A DNA stretch of 6,851 nt, taken from assembly GCA_025449475.1 (NCBI GenBank), contig JANWJM010000097.1:1-6851 (forward strand), in the 5' to 3' direction. The first letter of the stretch is position 1; each line of letters begins with the position of its first letter. Source of the DNA: Thermoactinomycetaceae bacterium. GTDB lineage: Bacteria > Bacillota > Bacilli > Thermoactinomycetales > Thermoactinomycetaceae. The notes beneath the pieces are model-generated. The model had not been told where the DNA came from. It saw only the letters and a program-made list of their open reading frames with translations, and searched no databases. The position numbers were made by a program, and so were the translations under genes. Of this stretch, positions 1 to 6,168 are shown piece by piece.

Positions 1-327
1 CGATGGAACACTCTCATTTGCGAAAGAGACGTAAAATTATCGGGTGGAGAAAAACAGAGATTAGCAATTGCTCAAATCTTGTTGATGGATGAACCGACCT
101 CAGCATTGGTTGCCGAGACAGAATCACTCCTACAAGGCAACCTCTAACATTTATTTCGAGGAAAAACGATGATTGTGGTTGCTCATCGACTCACAACGAT
201 CAAAAATGCAGATCGTATCATCGTTGTGGAACAAGGAAATGTGATTGAGATCGGAACACATCACGAATTGATCAAACAGAAAAGTCGATATTATCAACTG
301 TATTCTGAGCAATTCCAAACCAAATAA
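1..327 (+). pseudogene. Eroded 3' end of an ABC exporter ATPase gene (ABCB/MsbA-like)
   Basis: Reading frame 1 encodes the C-terminal part of the nucleotide-binding domain of a fused membrane-ATPase exporter. The signature LSGGEKQR is intact, followed by a Walker B-like LLMDEPTSAL, the H-loop VVAHRLTTIKNADRI and the usual tail GTHHELIKQKSRYYQLY, ending at TAA 325-327. Three lesions point to a dead gene. An in-frame TAA lies at 145-147, between Walker B and the H-loop. About 7-8 residues that normally separate the signature helix from Walker B (family pattern AIARALLxxPxILLLDE) are missing. The D-loop aspartate is replaced, SALD having become SALV. The conserved GERG before the signature is also altered to CERD. 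The left window edge truncates it, so the upstream membrane domain cannot be assessed. It converges on the antiporter gene. A suppressed stop or a sequencing error is possible but would not explain the deletion. Confidence 0.85.
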
Positions 328-332
328 CTGCC

Positions 333-377
333 AAAAGCAAAACAGGTTTCAGCTTATCTCTTTACAAGCTGAAACCT
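333..377 (-). terminator. Rho-independent terminator of the MFS antiporter gene
   Basis: A perfect 12-bp inverted repeat, AGGTTTCAGCTT (344-355) and AAGCTGAAACCT (366-377), encloses a 10-nt loop. Read on the minus strand, the hairpin is followed by GTTTTGCTTTTGG, a suitable U-rich tail. It begins about 50 nt past the antiporter stop codon. On the plus strand the hairpin is followed by AGGGGCGG, with no T-run, so it is not an efficient terminator for the broken ABC gene. Confidence 0.8.
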
Positions 378-428
378 AGGGGCGGACGTCAGTAACTTGA
401 AAAAAACCACTATCATCAATCATATCCT

Positions 429-1799
429 CTACGTCAACTTTTTCTCGGTACGTAGGGAATGGTTGGTCTTGATCCGTGTCCGATAGGCAAATATGAGGAA
501 AATTACCACACATAAGATGGCTAATACCAGAAAAAGATTACTATACACAGAGCCTGTCAGAGAGGAAGAGAATGGATTCCAAAGACGATTGGTTTCAAGG
601 TCGATCACTCGTCCATAGATTCCAACCGCTATCGAACCGGCGATAAAGTTTTGCATCATTAATAAACCCATGCCAATTCCCGCATGCTCTGCTGGCAGAG
701 AAAGTGAGATCGAACGCGACATCACAATTGCCATAAACGATTGACCAACATTTCCTAAGATTAGCAGACAAGCAATCAACATGACACTGGAGCCCATAAA
801 CGTGGACAAGAGGATGTAGCATGAAAACATGAGAGACAACGCAAGGAACGATAAGAACATCGAACCTTTTTGATCAACCAACTTTCCTCCCTGCCGATTG
901 AGAAGGGCTGTCACCACTGCAGCTGGAACCATCACAAAGCCAATGATACTGGCTTCAAGTACATACACTTCTGACAGAAACATCGGCGTTGTAAAAAAGA
1001 GAGCATAACTAATCCCAGTCGTTAAAAATGCGAGGGCAAGATAAAAAGAATACTGCCGATTGTGAAATAGTGCTGGTTGAACAAATGGATGTTTCGTCGA
1101 ATGAATTCGTAAAAGAAAGAAACCAAGTGCAAGAAGGACGCCCACGATCCAGCCAATATGAACGGTTGTTGCTAATAGGATTTGCGCCACAAAAAGCGCC
1201 AACAAACCGCCACCTAACCAATCCATTTTTGTGTTTCCCGTCTTTTCTTCCCCCAGAAATTTATAATAGATCGGCAAGGTGAATCCCAGTAGTAGCGGAA
1301 TCGCAAACAACCAGCGCCAATCCAATACACTAACAACCATTGCAGCAGTTACTGGAGCGAGAGCATTGCCAAGCGCGACACCTGAAAAGACCGTTCCCAT
1401 CGCCTTCCCTCTTTGTTCTTTCGGATAGTATCGTATAGGGATCAGCGTGGCGGCTGCCGGAATCGATGCAGCTCCAATCGCTTGCAAACATCGTGTAACG
1501 AGTAACATCCAATACGAAGTTGAAAAGAAGCCAATCAGCGAAGCAGCACTAAATACTACCAAACCAAATGTTAAGATACTTTTTAATTTGTATCGATCCG
1601 CCAATTTGCCATAGATTGCGGTACCAATTCCATATAATAGTGTATAGATGGAAGTCACCCAGCTAACCTGTGAATGATTCAGATGAAACTCTTTTTGAAT
1701 GACGGGCAGGACAAAGTTAAACAGTAAAATACTCATCGAAGATAATGTGACGGTGAACATCACAATAAATAACATCAGTTCTTGGCGTTTGTGCATCAT
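429..1799 (-). CDS. MFS drug/H+ antiporter, 14-helix DHA2 family, TetL/TetK-like
   Basis: The product is a 456-residue integral membrane protein that probably exports a drug-like compound in exchange for protons. Hydrophobic segments are compatible with 14 helices. Motif A is GKLADRYKLK at residues 64-73 between helices 2 and 3. Motif B is RCLQAIGAA at 103-111. The WVTSIYTLLYGIGTAIYGKL stretch, HPFVQPALF (237-245) and the late YSNLF segment follow the layout of TetL/TetK, which are also about 458 residues. The antiporter motif C region (140-153) is diverged: it reads GNALAPVTAA, with alanine before the proline and no final GG pair. A tetracycline substrate should therefore not be assumed. The start is the first of two adjacent ATGs. 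AGAGGAG (1819-1813) lies 13 nt upstream, longer than usual. The gene follows the second TetR gene on the same strand after a 75-nt gap that carries a copy of the regulator's putative operator. The stop is TAG. Confidence 0.9.
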   Translation of the reverse strand: MMHKRQELMLFIVMFTVTLSSMSILLFNFVLPVIQKEFHLNHSQVSWVTSIYTLLYGIGTAIYGKLADRYKLKSILTFGLVVFSAASLIGFFSTSYWMLLVTRCLQAIGAASIPAAATLIPIRYYPKEQRGKAMGTVFSGVALGNALAPVTAAMVVSVLDWRWLFAIPLLLGFTLPIYYKFLGEEKTGNTKMDWLGGGLLALFVAQILLATTVHIGWIVGVLLALGFFLLRIHSTKHPFVQPALFHNRQYSFYLALAFLTTGISYALFFTTPMFLSEVYVLEASIIGFVMVPAAVVTALLNRQGGKLVDQKGSMFLSFLALSLMFSCYILLSTFMGSSVMLIACLLILGNVGQSFMAIVMSRSISLSLPAEHAGIGMGLLMMQNFIAGSIAVGIYGRVIDLETNRLWNPFSSSLTGSVYSNLFLVLAILCVVIFLIFAYRTRIKTNHSLRTEKKLT

Positions 1800-1827
1800 T
1801 TTTTCGTTTCAACTCCTCTAAAGGAAA

Positions 1828-1846
1828 GTCTGTACTGACTGTCATT
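1828..1846. promoter_or_regulatory. Putative TetR operator copy before the MFS gene
   Basis: The 19 bases GTCTGTACTGACTGTCATT match 17 of 19 positions of the site in front of the TetR gene (2488-2506), including an unbroken TGACTGTCATT. The core TGAC-T-GTCA (1836-1844) is a palindrome, but its flanks are less symmetrical than in the upstream copy. It lies between the TetR stop and the antiporter RBS. A weak promoter candidate on the minus strand is TTGATC (1878-1873), 18 nt, TATCCA (1854-1849), just upstream of the site. Expression by read-through from the TetR promoter is equally possible. The function is inferred from the repeat. Confidence 0.6.
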
Positions 1847-1874
1847 TATGGATAAAAAAAGAATTCGGTCACGA

Positions 1875-2465
1875 TCAAGGAAGGATCCCCCGAGTAAATA
1901 GTTCGATGCTTTCTTTCAGTATTCCGTTAAATTCGATCTCTGAAAAGACAGGTTCTTCATTGATTCTTCCTTGAGCCAAACCAAAATTCATATACAAAAA
2001 TGTGATGGCGACTTTTTCCTCATCTACAGCACGTATTTTCTTTTGCTTTTTCATCTCTTTGAAATAACTCGTTAGATATTTCTGCAATTGTTCGGGATGC
2101 TGACGCGCATATTGATGCAAACCCGGAAGACTCCTTCCCACTTTCATCAGAATTCGTAGGAGCTTGCGATTTCGATACATGATTCGCTGATAGTTTTCGC
2201 CGATCAATTGTAAATCTTTTTGTACATCTCCGGTCAGTTTGTGATCAAAGAGCGAACGCATTTCATCAATATAGTGGTAGCGATCAATCGCCCGCTCCAA
2301 TAAATTTTGTTTACTTTTAAAATGGCGAAACAACGTCTTTTCACTGAAACCCGCTTGTTGGGCAATTTCCTCTGTGGTGACGCGGTCATACCCATTCTGA
2401 GCAAACAATTCAATGGCTGCATCAATAATTTTTTCTGAGGTTGCTTGTTTCCGAGGATAGGACAC
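1875..2465 (-). CDS. TetR/AcrR-family transcriptional regulator (likely controls the MFS pump)
   Basis: The product is a 196-residue, one-domain-plus-ligand-pocket repressor of usual TetR length. The N-terminal DNA-binding domain is complete: helix 1 is SEKIIDAAIELFAQNGYD (about 10-27), and the helix-turn-helix is VTTEEIAQQAGFSEKTLFRHF (about 29-49) followed by KSKQNLLERAI. The remaining residues (about 60-196) are helical and poorly conserved, as expected for the ligand and dimer region, so the inducer cannot be predicted. The start is GTG at 2465, chosen because AGGAG (2479-2475) lies 9 nt upstream and the domain begins right after it. A consensus-like promoter and a near-palindromic operator lie immediately upstream, which suggests autorepression. 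A second operator copy precedes the antiporter gene 75 nt downstream, linking the two. The stop is TGA. Confidence 0.93.
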   Translation of the reverse strand: MSYPRKQATSEKIIDAAIELFAQNGYDRVTTEEIAQQAGFSEKTLFRHFKSKQNLLERAIDRYHYIDEMRSLFDHKLTGDVQKDLQLIGENYQRIMYRNRKLLRILMKVGRSLPGLHQYARQHPEQLQKYLTSYFKEMKKQKKIRAVDEEKVAITFLYMNFGLAQGRINEEPVFSEIEFNGILKESIELFTRGILP

Positions 2466-2490
2466 TTTATCCAGCTCCTGAAGTATTGTC

Positions 2491-2535
2491 AGTAGTGACT
2501 GTCATTACTATACACCTCCTCTCCAAAACTGTCAA
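2491..2535 (-). promoter_or_regulatory. Promoter and overlapping operator of the second TetR gene
   Basis: On the minus strand, TTGACA (2535-2530) is separated by exactly 17 nt from TATAGT (2512-2507), close to the sigma-A consensus. The predicted start of transcription, near 2500, falls inside AGTAGTGACTGTCATTACT (2491-2509). This 19-bp sequence is a near-perfect palindrome with 8 of 9 pairs matching around the central T at 2500. A repressor bound there would block the -10 element and the start site. The conserved part recurs at 1828-1846. The promoter sits in the 84-nt gap after the ABC permease gene, so cassette B has its own promoter. Confidence 0.75.
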
Positions 2536-2549
2536 GAATAAATGAACAG

Positions 2550-4163
2550 TCAAATTCCTTCGATCATATCTCGTCTCCGATAGCCCACGTAACCGATTAC
2601 CATCAAAGCGATGCTCATAAGGGTGATAATGATAAACGTTCTAACATCAAAATCCTCTATGGGCATTCGTGGAATCCAACTTTGAATTGCTGTGTTTAAT
2701 AACCATTCTGGTAAGTCTAATAAACCTTCAAAGTAGTTGAGTATAAAGGAATATCCGAGATAAAGATAAACCACTTTTCCCAGCTTCGGAGCCCAGCCCA
2801 GGGCAAAAGCGGCAAGACCCGTAAAGAAGAGGACAGATGGCAAGAAATTATAACCTGCAGCGAAAAAATCCATGATACTCATCACTGAACGATCTTCCAT
2901 CGCCGCCATCGCTGTACTGCCAAGGCCACCCGCAGCTAATAAAATTCCCACCACACTTGAAAAAAACGCGATTCCGATACTGGTCCAATACAATTGACCA
3001 CGAGTCACTTTTGTCGCAAAAAGCTGACTGAGACGCAGGCTGCTTTCTTCAGTAAAAAGCTTATTCACGGTTGCGATCGGCAAAATGGAGACCAAACTAA
3101 TCAAGACCATCATAATTGTGCCAGTGAACGACTCTTCAATTGACACGTCCGAATGAGAAAACATTTGTTTCACGATTTCGTTACTTTCTAAAAAGGTTTG
3201 CATATCTCCATAGATCGAACCATAGGCTGCTCCCATTATCACAAATGCGATCAACCAACCCATGATGACCCCTTTTTGAATCTTGATCAATAAACCACGA
3301 ACAGACAATAGAGATTTTTTCGCATTCCCCCGACCTTCTTTTTGAGGAAGATAGCCCGCTCCCAAATCACGACCGCCTTCAAGCACAAACGCAATGATTG
3401 ATAAAAGGACTGTGAAAACCAATCCACAAACAAGCAGGATCCAATGATTTTCCGTAAAAGGGTACGTTAAATATGTCCATCCCAATGGATTAAACATCGA
3501 CAGATCCACATTCAAAACATCTGTTCCCGCTCGAACAAGATAGAGCAAACCAATCACTCCAAGGGCGGAACCTGTTGCAGCGGATGAAGTGGGCATGATC
3601 TGCGCGGTAACAAGAGCGATACTTGCACCAATCAGCCCAGCCATTCCGATGGATGCCCCGAATAAAAAGGAACCTTCCACCGAAATGGTATCGGCTTTGA
3701 AACTGATCAATACCACTGCAATAAAAAGTGCTAAGATGACATGAATGAACACTGTTTCCACGAAAGTAGCAAGCGAGTTTGCATGACGACCGATTTGAAA
3801 TGAACGAACTAACTCCATAAGACCGAGGTCTTCTTCCTTACGAGTATGACCTACGACGTGCAAAATGGTGATGATCATGGAAAATAGACTACAGAATAGT
3901 AACATTTCGTGCGCATACATGGCCCCTAACGTATAATCGGCTGCCGTTTCAATCGGTGTCGGTCCCACCATGGAGATCATCGCGGGATTTTGTAAGGTTT
4001 CAAACATTCCAAGCAACCCTTGATCTTTTGCTATTTCTTCAAAAGCTGGAACAAAACCCGCAGAGAACAATCCAAGCCCAAGCACCCACACCATTATTTT
4101 TTTCCAATCACGTTTGAGAAATTGGACAAAGAGTGTATCCCAACGTGCAAATTCTTCCTTCAT
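2550..4163 (-). CDS. ABC exporter permease, TnrB3-like (polyketide/ionophore exporter type)
   Basis: The product is a 537-residue polytopic membrane protein, the translocation subunit of an ABC-2 type exporter. Its size and layout fit the tetronasin-resistance permease family (COG3559 type): about twelve hydrophobic helices in two similar halves. Each half opens with a basic amphipathic stretch before the first helix. In half 1 this is FVQFLKRDWKKIMVWVLGLGLF (residues 12-33, given here as a span), and in half 2 the KSLLSVRGLLIKIQKGVIMGW region near residue 290. A soluble loop after the first helix of each half (about 40-75, and SIYGDMQTFLESNEIVKQMF in half 2) supports an internal duplication. 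The protein ends in the basic tail YRRRDMIEGI. The ATG has AAGGTGAG (4176-4169) 5 nt upstream. The ATPase gene ends only 25 nt before, so the two are translationally clustered partners. The family exports polyketide or ionophore antibiotics in known cases; the substrate here is unknown. Confidence 0.88.
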   Translation of the reverse strand: MKEEFARWDTLFVQFLKRDWKKIMVWVLGLGLFSAGFVPAFEEIAKDQGLLGMFETLQNPAMISMVGPTPIETAADYTLGAMYAHEMLLFCSLFSMIITILHVVGHTRKEEDLGLMELVRSFQIGRHANSLATFVETVFIHVILALFIAVVLISFKADTISVEGSFLFGASIGMAGLIGASIALVTAQIMPTSSAATGSALGVIGLLYLVRAGTDVLNVDLSMFNPLGWTYLTYPFTENHWILLVCGLVFTVLLSIIAFVLEGGRDLGAGYLPQKEGRGNAKKSLLSVRGLLIKIQKGVIMGWLIAFVIMGAAYGSIYGDMQTFLESNEIVKQMFSHSDVSIEESFTGTIMMVLISLVSILPIATVNKLFTEESSLRLSQLFATKVTRGQLYWTSIGIAFFSSVVGILLAAGGLGSTAMAAMEDRSVMSIMDFFAAGYNFLPSVLFFTGLAAFALGWAPKLGKVVYLYLGYSFILNYFEGLLDLPEWLLNTAIQSWIPRMPIEDFDVRTFIIITLMSIALMVIGYVGYRRRDMIEGI

Positions 4164-4188
4164 CGCATCTCACCTTTTCTCTAGGCGT

Positions 4189-5070
4189 TTAGCCTTTGTA
4201 ATGACGCATAAACAGATCTTCAAGCGTTGGCGGTACGGCTTCCAACTTTTTGACCCCTAATTCGGTTGCTTTCACTAAAATCGCATTTATATGTTGATGA
4301 TCAGCAGCGAATGTCGCCTGATTCCCTTTCTGTTTGAAATCATAGACACCGTTGACTGTAGCGATTTCAGCCACGTCACCTTCTGTTGCTAATGTGATGG
4401 TAGAACGAGTCAGGTGACGCAACTCATCAAGCGTCCCTGTTTCCACAATCTTCCCCTGGCGAATAATCACTATCTTATCTGCTAAACGTTCCACTTCACT
4501 CAAAATATGGGAGGACAATAGAATGGATTTGCCTGAATCCTTGATTTTTTCAACCTCTTCTTGAAACACTTGTTCCATCAATGGATCAAGACCTGAAGTG
4601 GGTTCATCAAAAATATATAAATCTGAATCGACCGATAACGCCGCGATCAAACCAACCTTTTGGCGATTTCCCTTCGAATATCCTTTGGCTTTTTTCTTTG
4701 GATCAAGTTCAAAGCGTCTGATCAATTCATCCCGTTTTTTCTGGTCTCCACCACCATGCAACTTCATGAACAGATCAATAATTTCACCGCCGGTTAGATT
4801 TCCCCACAGAGTGACATCCCCAGGCACATAAGAAACACGTTGATGGATTTCAAGGCTATCTTTCCAAACATCCTTCCCAAATATTTTTGCATTGCCTGCA
4901 TCGCGTTTGATAATGCCTAACAAAATACGAATCGTTGTAGATTTCCCCGCACCATTGGGTCCAATAAAACCAACAACTTCTCCCGCCGCAACGGAAAATG
5001 TCACATCCTTTAACGCTTGAACCTTACCAAACTTTTTTTGTAAACCTTGTACTTCGACAATGTTTGTCAT
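4189..5070 (-). CDS. ABC transporter ATP-binding protein, partner of the TnrB3-like permease
   Basis: This 293-residue cytoplasmic ATPase should energise the permease encoded next. Walker A is GPNGAGKST at residues 37-45, Walker B LYIFDEPTSGLD at 151-162 with catalytic E156, and the H-loop histidine is H188 in LLSSHILSE. Two motifs depart from the textbook form: the signature is YSKGNRQK (131-138) rather than LSGGQ, and the Q-loop position reads YVPGD (81-85) with no glutamine. Both variants are known in single-domain ATPases paired with ABC-2 exporters, so the protein is probably active. After about residue 225 there is a C-terminal domain of roughly 65 residues ending in PPTLEDLFMRHYKG, typical of drug-export ATPases of this class. 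The ATG has GGGAG (5083-5079) 8 nt upstream; a closer AGGAG (5076-5072) sits 1 nt away and is too near. The gap after the TetR gene is 114 nt with no terminator, so co-transcription is likely. Confidence 0.95.
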   Translation of the reverse strand: MTNIVEVQGLQKKFGKVQALKDVTFSVAAGEVVGFIGPNGAGKSTTIRILLGIIKRDAGNAKIFGKDVWKDSLEIHQRVSYVPGDVTLWGNLTGGEIIDLFMKLHGGGDQKKRDELIRRFELDPKKKAKGYSKGNRQKVGLIAALSVDSDLYIFDEPTSGLDPLMEQVFQEEVEKIKDSGKSILLSSHILSEVERLADKIVIIRQGKIVETGTLDELRHLTRSTITLATEGDVAEIATVNGVYDFKQKGNQATFAADHQHINAILVKATELGVKKLEAVPPTLEDLFMRHYKG

Positions 5071-5121
5071 ACTCCTAACTCCCTTTTCGGAAATTTTTTG
5101 AAACCAGATTCATCGGATCGA

Positions 5122-5136
5122 TGTTTCCTGGAAACA
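5122..5136. repeat. 15-bp perfect palindrome upstream of the ABC ATPase gene
   Basis: TGTTTCC-T-GGAAACA has 7-bp arms around one central base. It lies in the 114-nt leader between the TetR stop and the ATPase start, about 50 nt before the start codon. One central base is too short for a hairpin loop, so a DNA-level protein site is more likely than an RNA structure. It does not resemble the TTGACC operators upstream of the TetR gene. A second small inverted repeat, GGGG-ATTT-CCCC, lies nearby at 5149-5160 and has no T-run after it on the minus strand. Confidence 0.4.
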
Positions 5137-5184
5137 ATAATGAAAGTTGGGGATTTCCCCTTCTCCTTTATCAACTCAGTATGA

Positions 5185-5811
5185 TCAGATTTCTTCATCA
5201 CAATGGTAGAAGCTCTGCTTCAGTATTTTTGAATAACCCTCCCATTCTTTGCTATATTGCTCACCTACGTCTTCAAAGGTGTCCAATTGATGAATCGCTC
5301 TTTCTGCAAATCCGTACATCGTCCATGTAAGAATATCTATCGCTTTTTGAACATCAATCCCTTGGCGAAATTTGGAGTAATCGATCTCTTCATAAATCCT
5401 TTTAAACCCTTCTTCAAAGATAAATTGAACTTTTTGCCTGATCTCGTTCTTCACTTCCTCCGATTCCTCTTGGACGATAGAAGTTAGGAAGTCAAATACA
5501 TGAGGAAATTTTCTTTGAATTTGCAATTTCTTTAGCCCCAATTTCTCGATTCTTTTGAAAAGGTCTCGTTCCTGTATATCGATTTGCTCATAAATTTGTT
5601 CAACAACTTCGAGACTGTACTCGATCAAATATAGATAAAGATCTTTCTTGCTACGAAAATAATGAAATAGTGAACCTTTTGAAATATTGGCACCTCTTAC
5701 AATTTTATTGGTAGACGCTTTTTCAAACCCGCTTTGCACAAATTCCTTGATGGCGGCGTTAATAATTCGCTCACGTTTCTCGGATTTTAGGCTGTTAAAT
5801 ACGGAATGAAT
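5185..5811 (-). CDS. TetR/AcrR-family regulator of the ABC exporter cassette; abnormal start
   Basis: The product is a TetR-type repressor of about 208 residues. Numbered from the proposed start, helix 1 is SEKRERIINAAIKEF (10-24) and the helix-turn-helix is ASTNKIVRGANISKGSLFHYF (32-52), followed by RSKKDLYLY. The C-terminal two thirds are helical and charged and form the ligand/dimer domain. The first conventional start in frame is GTG at 5739, but that would cut away helix 1, which the family needs. Upstream the frame stays open through the whole helix and beyond with no ATG, GTG or TTG at a usable place. A strong GGAAGGAGG (5828-5820) lies 8 nt before an ATT codon at 5811-5809, so I place the start at ATT. 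An ATG at 5819 abuts the SD and is out of frame, reaching a stop after ten codons, so a one-base loss is the alternative. The gene precedes the ABC genes on the same strand. Confidence 0.8.
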   Translation of the reverse strand: MHSVFNSLKSEKRERIINAAIKEFVQSGFEKASTNKIVRGANISKGSLFHYFRSKKDLYLYLIEYSLEVVEQIYEQIDIQERDLFKRIEKLGLKKLQIQRKFPHVFDFLTSIVQEESEEVKNEIRQKVQFIFEEGFKRIYEEIDYSKFRQGIDVQKAIDILTWTMYGFAERAIHQLDTFEDVGEQYSKEWEGYSKILKQSFYHCDEEI

Positions 5812-5819
5812 GGGAACAT

Positions 5820-5828
5820 CCTCCTTCC
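5820..5828 (-). promoter_or_regulatory. Strong Shine-Dalgarno that decides the TetR start
   Basis: GGAAGGAGG on the minus strand is nearly a full match to the anti-SD. An ATG follows with zero spacing (5819-5817) but is in the wrong frame for the regulator. ATT at 5811-5809 is in frame at the ideal 8-nt distance. Confidence 0.65.
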
Positions 5829-5841
5829 AGCTACAACTGAA

Positions 5842-5858
5842 TTGACCGTTGTGGTCAA
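5842..5858. promoter_or_regulatory. Operator A of the first TetR gene
   Basis: TTGACC-GTTGT-GGTCAA is a perfect inverted repeat with 6-bp arms and a 5-bp spacer. It lies just downstream of the predicted -10 element, over the likely start of transcription and early leader. Its arms and spacing are the same as in operator B, 39 bp away centre to centre. The sequence repeat is seen directly; binding by the adjacent TetR product is inferred. Confidence 0.75.
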
Positions 5859-5868
5859 CACTAAATTA

Positions 5869-5897
5869 AACATAACACGATTGACCCATTTGGTCAA
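5869..5897 (-). promoter_or_regulatory. Promoter of the TetR-ABC exporter cassette
   Basis: On the minus strand, TTGACC (5897-5892) is followed after 17 nt by TATGTT (5874-5869). The -35 hexamer is itself the outer arm of operator B, so repressor and RNA polymerase would compete. No other good promoter is visible before the ABC ATPase gene, so this one probably serves all three genes. Confidence 0.6.
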
Positions 5898-5900
5898 TCG
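5878..5900. promoter_or_regulatory. Operator B of the first TetR gene
   Basis: CGATTGACC (5878-5886) and GGTCAATCG (5892-5900) form a perfect 9-bp inverted repeat around the 5-bp spacer CATTT. The inner TTGACC-N5-GGTCAA is shared with operator A. This site has the longer symmetry and covers the -35 element. Confidence 0.78.
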
Positions 5901-5940
5901 GATGGAAGGAGAGAAAAAGAAAGGCTGTTAATCTGAACAA

Positions 5941-5987
5941 ATCATAAATCGGATTTTCTCCGTTTATGATCTTATTTTTCCATTTTT
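5941..5987 (+). terminator. Terminator-like hairpin with no visible gene upstream
   Basis: ATCATAAA (5941-5948) pairs with TTTATGAT (5963-5970). After one bulged T, CGGA (5950-5953) pairs with TCCG (5959-5962), giving 12 bp around the loop TTTTC. On the plus strand CTTATTTTTCCATTTTT follows, a good U-rich tail. On the minus strand the flank is TTGTTCAG, which is much poorer. The structure fits a Rho-independent terminator pointing right, yet no plus-strand gene ends here. Confidence 0.6.
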
Positions 5988-6025
5988 CTGAGGGTTTGCC
6001 ATACTTGTGATGCATTGATCTCTGT

Positions 6026-6046
6026 TTTATAACGGATGGTTATAAA
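6026..6046. repeat. Inverted repeat TTTATAAC-N5-GTTATAAA
   Basis: This is a perfect 8-bp inverted repeat with the 5-bp spacer GGATG, about 220 nt upstream of the methyltransferase. The pairing extends by TG/CA if one T is bulged. No T-run follows on either strand, so a protein-binding site is more likely than a terminator. The binding protein is unknown. Confidence 0.45.
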
Positions 6047-6140
6047 CACATCGTAGGCACAAAAGGAGTCTTTGTTAAGGAGCTAATTTTTCTATTTATT
6101 TCGCTACTGTGTTATTATTAAAGAATAGAAATCATCTGAG

Positions 6141-6168
6141 TTGATCTATCCAATAAAATTTCTACAAT
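6141..6168 (+). promoter_or_regulatory. Candidate promoter for the methyltransferase gene
   Basis: TTGATC (6141-6146), a 16-nt spacer and TACAAT (6163-6168) form the best sigma-A-like pair in the region, matching 4 and 5 of 6 consensus positions. It lies about 95 nt before the ATG. In such AT-rich sequence chance matches are common. Confidence 0.4.

Noticed and set aside
1028..1282. Plus-strand open frame inside the antiporter gene
   Set aside because: It is antisense to a well-supported membrane protein, and its translation has no domain or signal features.
1854..1874. T-run after the second TetR gene as a terminator (minus strand)
   Set aside because: Only a 3-bp stem (TCG/CGA) can be drawn before the seven T residues, too weak for termination; read-through into the antiporter gene seems likelier.
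4598..4831. Plus-strand open frame within the ABC ATPase gene
   Set aside because: It overlaps the signature and Q-loop coding region in antisense and has no independent support.
5121..5487. Two overlapping plus-strand open frames (5121-5330 and 5257-5487)
   Set aside because: They run mostly antisense to the TetR gene, lack a plausible RBS and give proteins without recognisable character; they are shadows of the coding strand.
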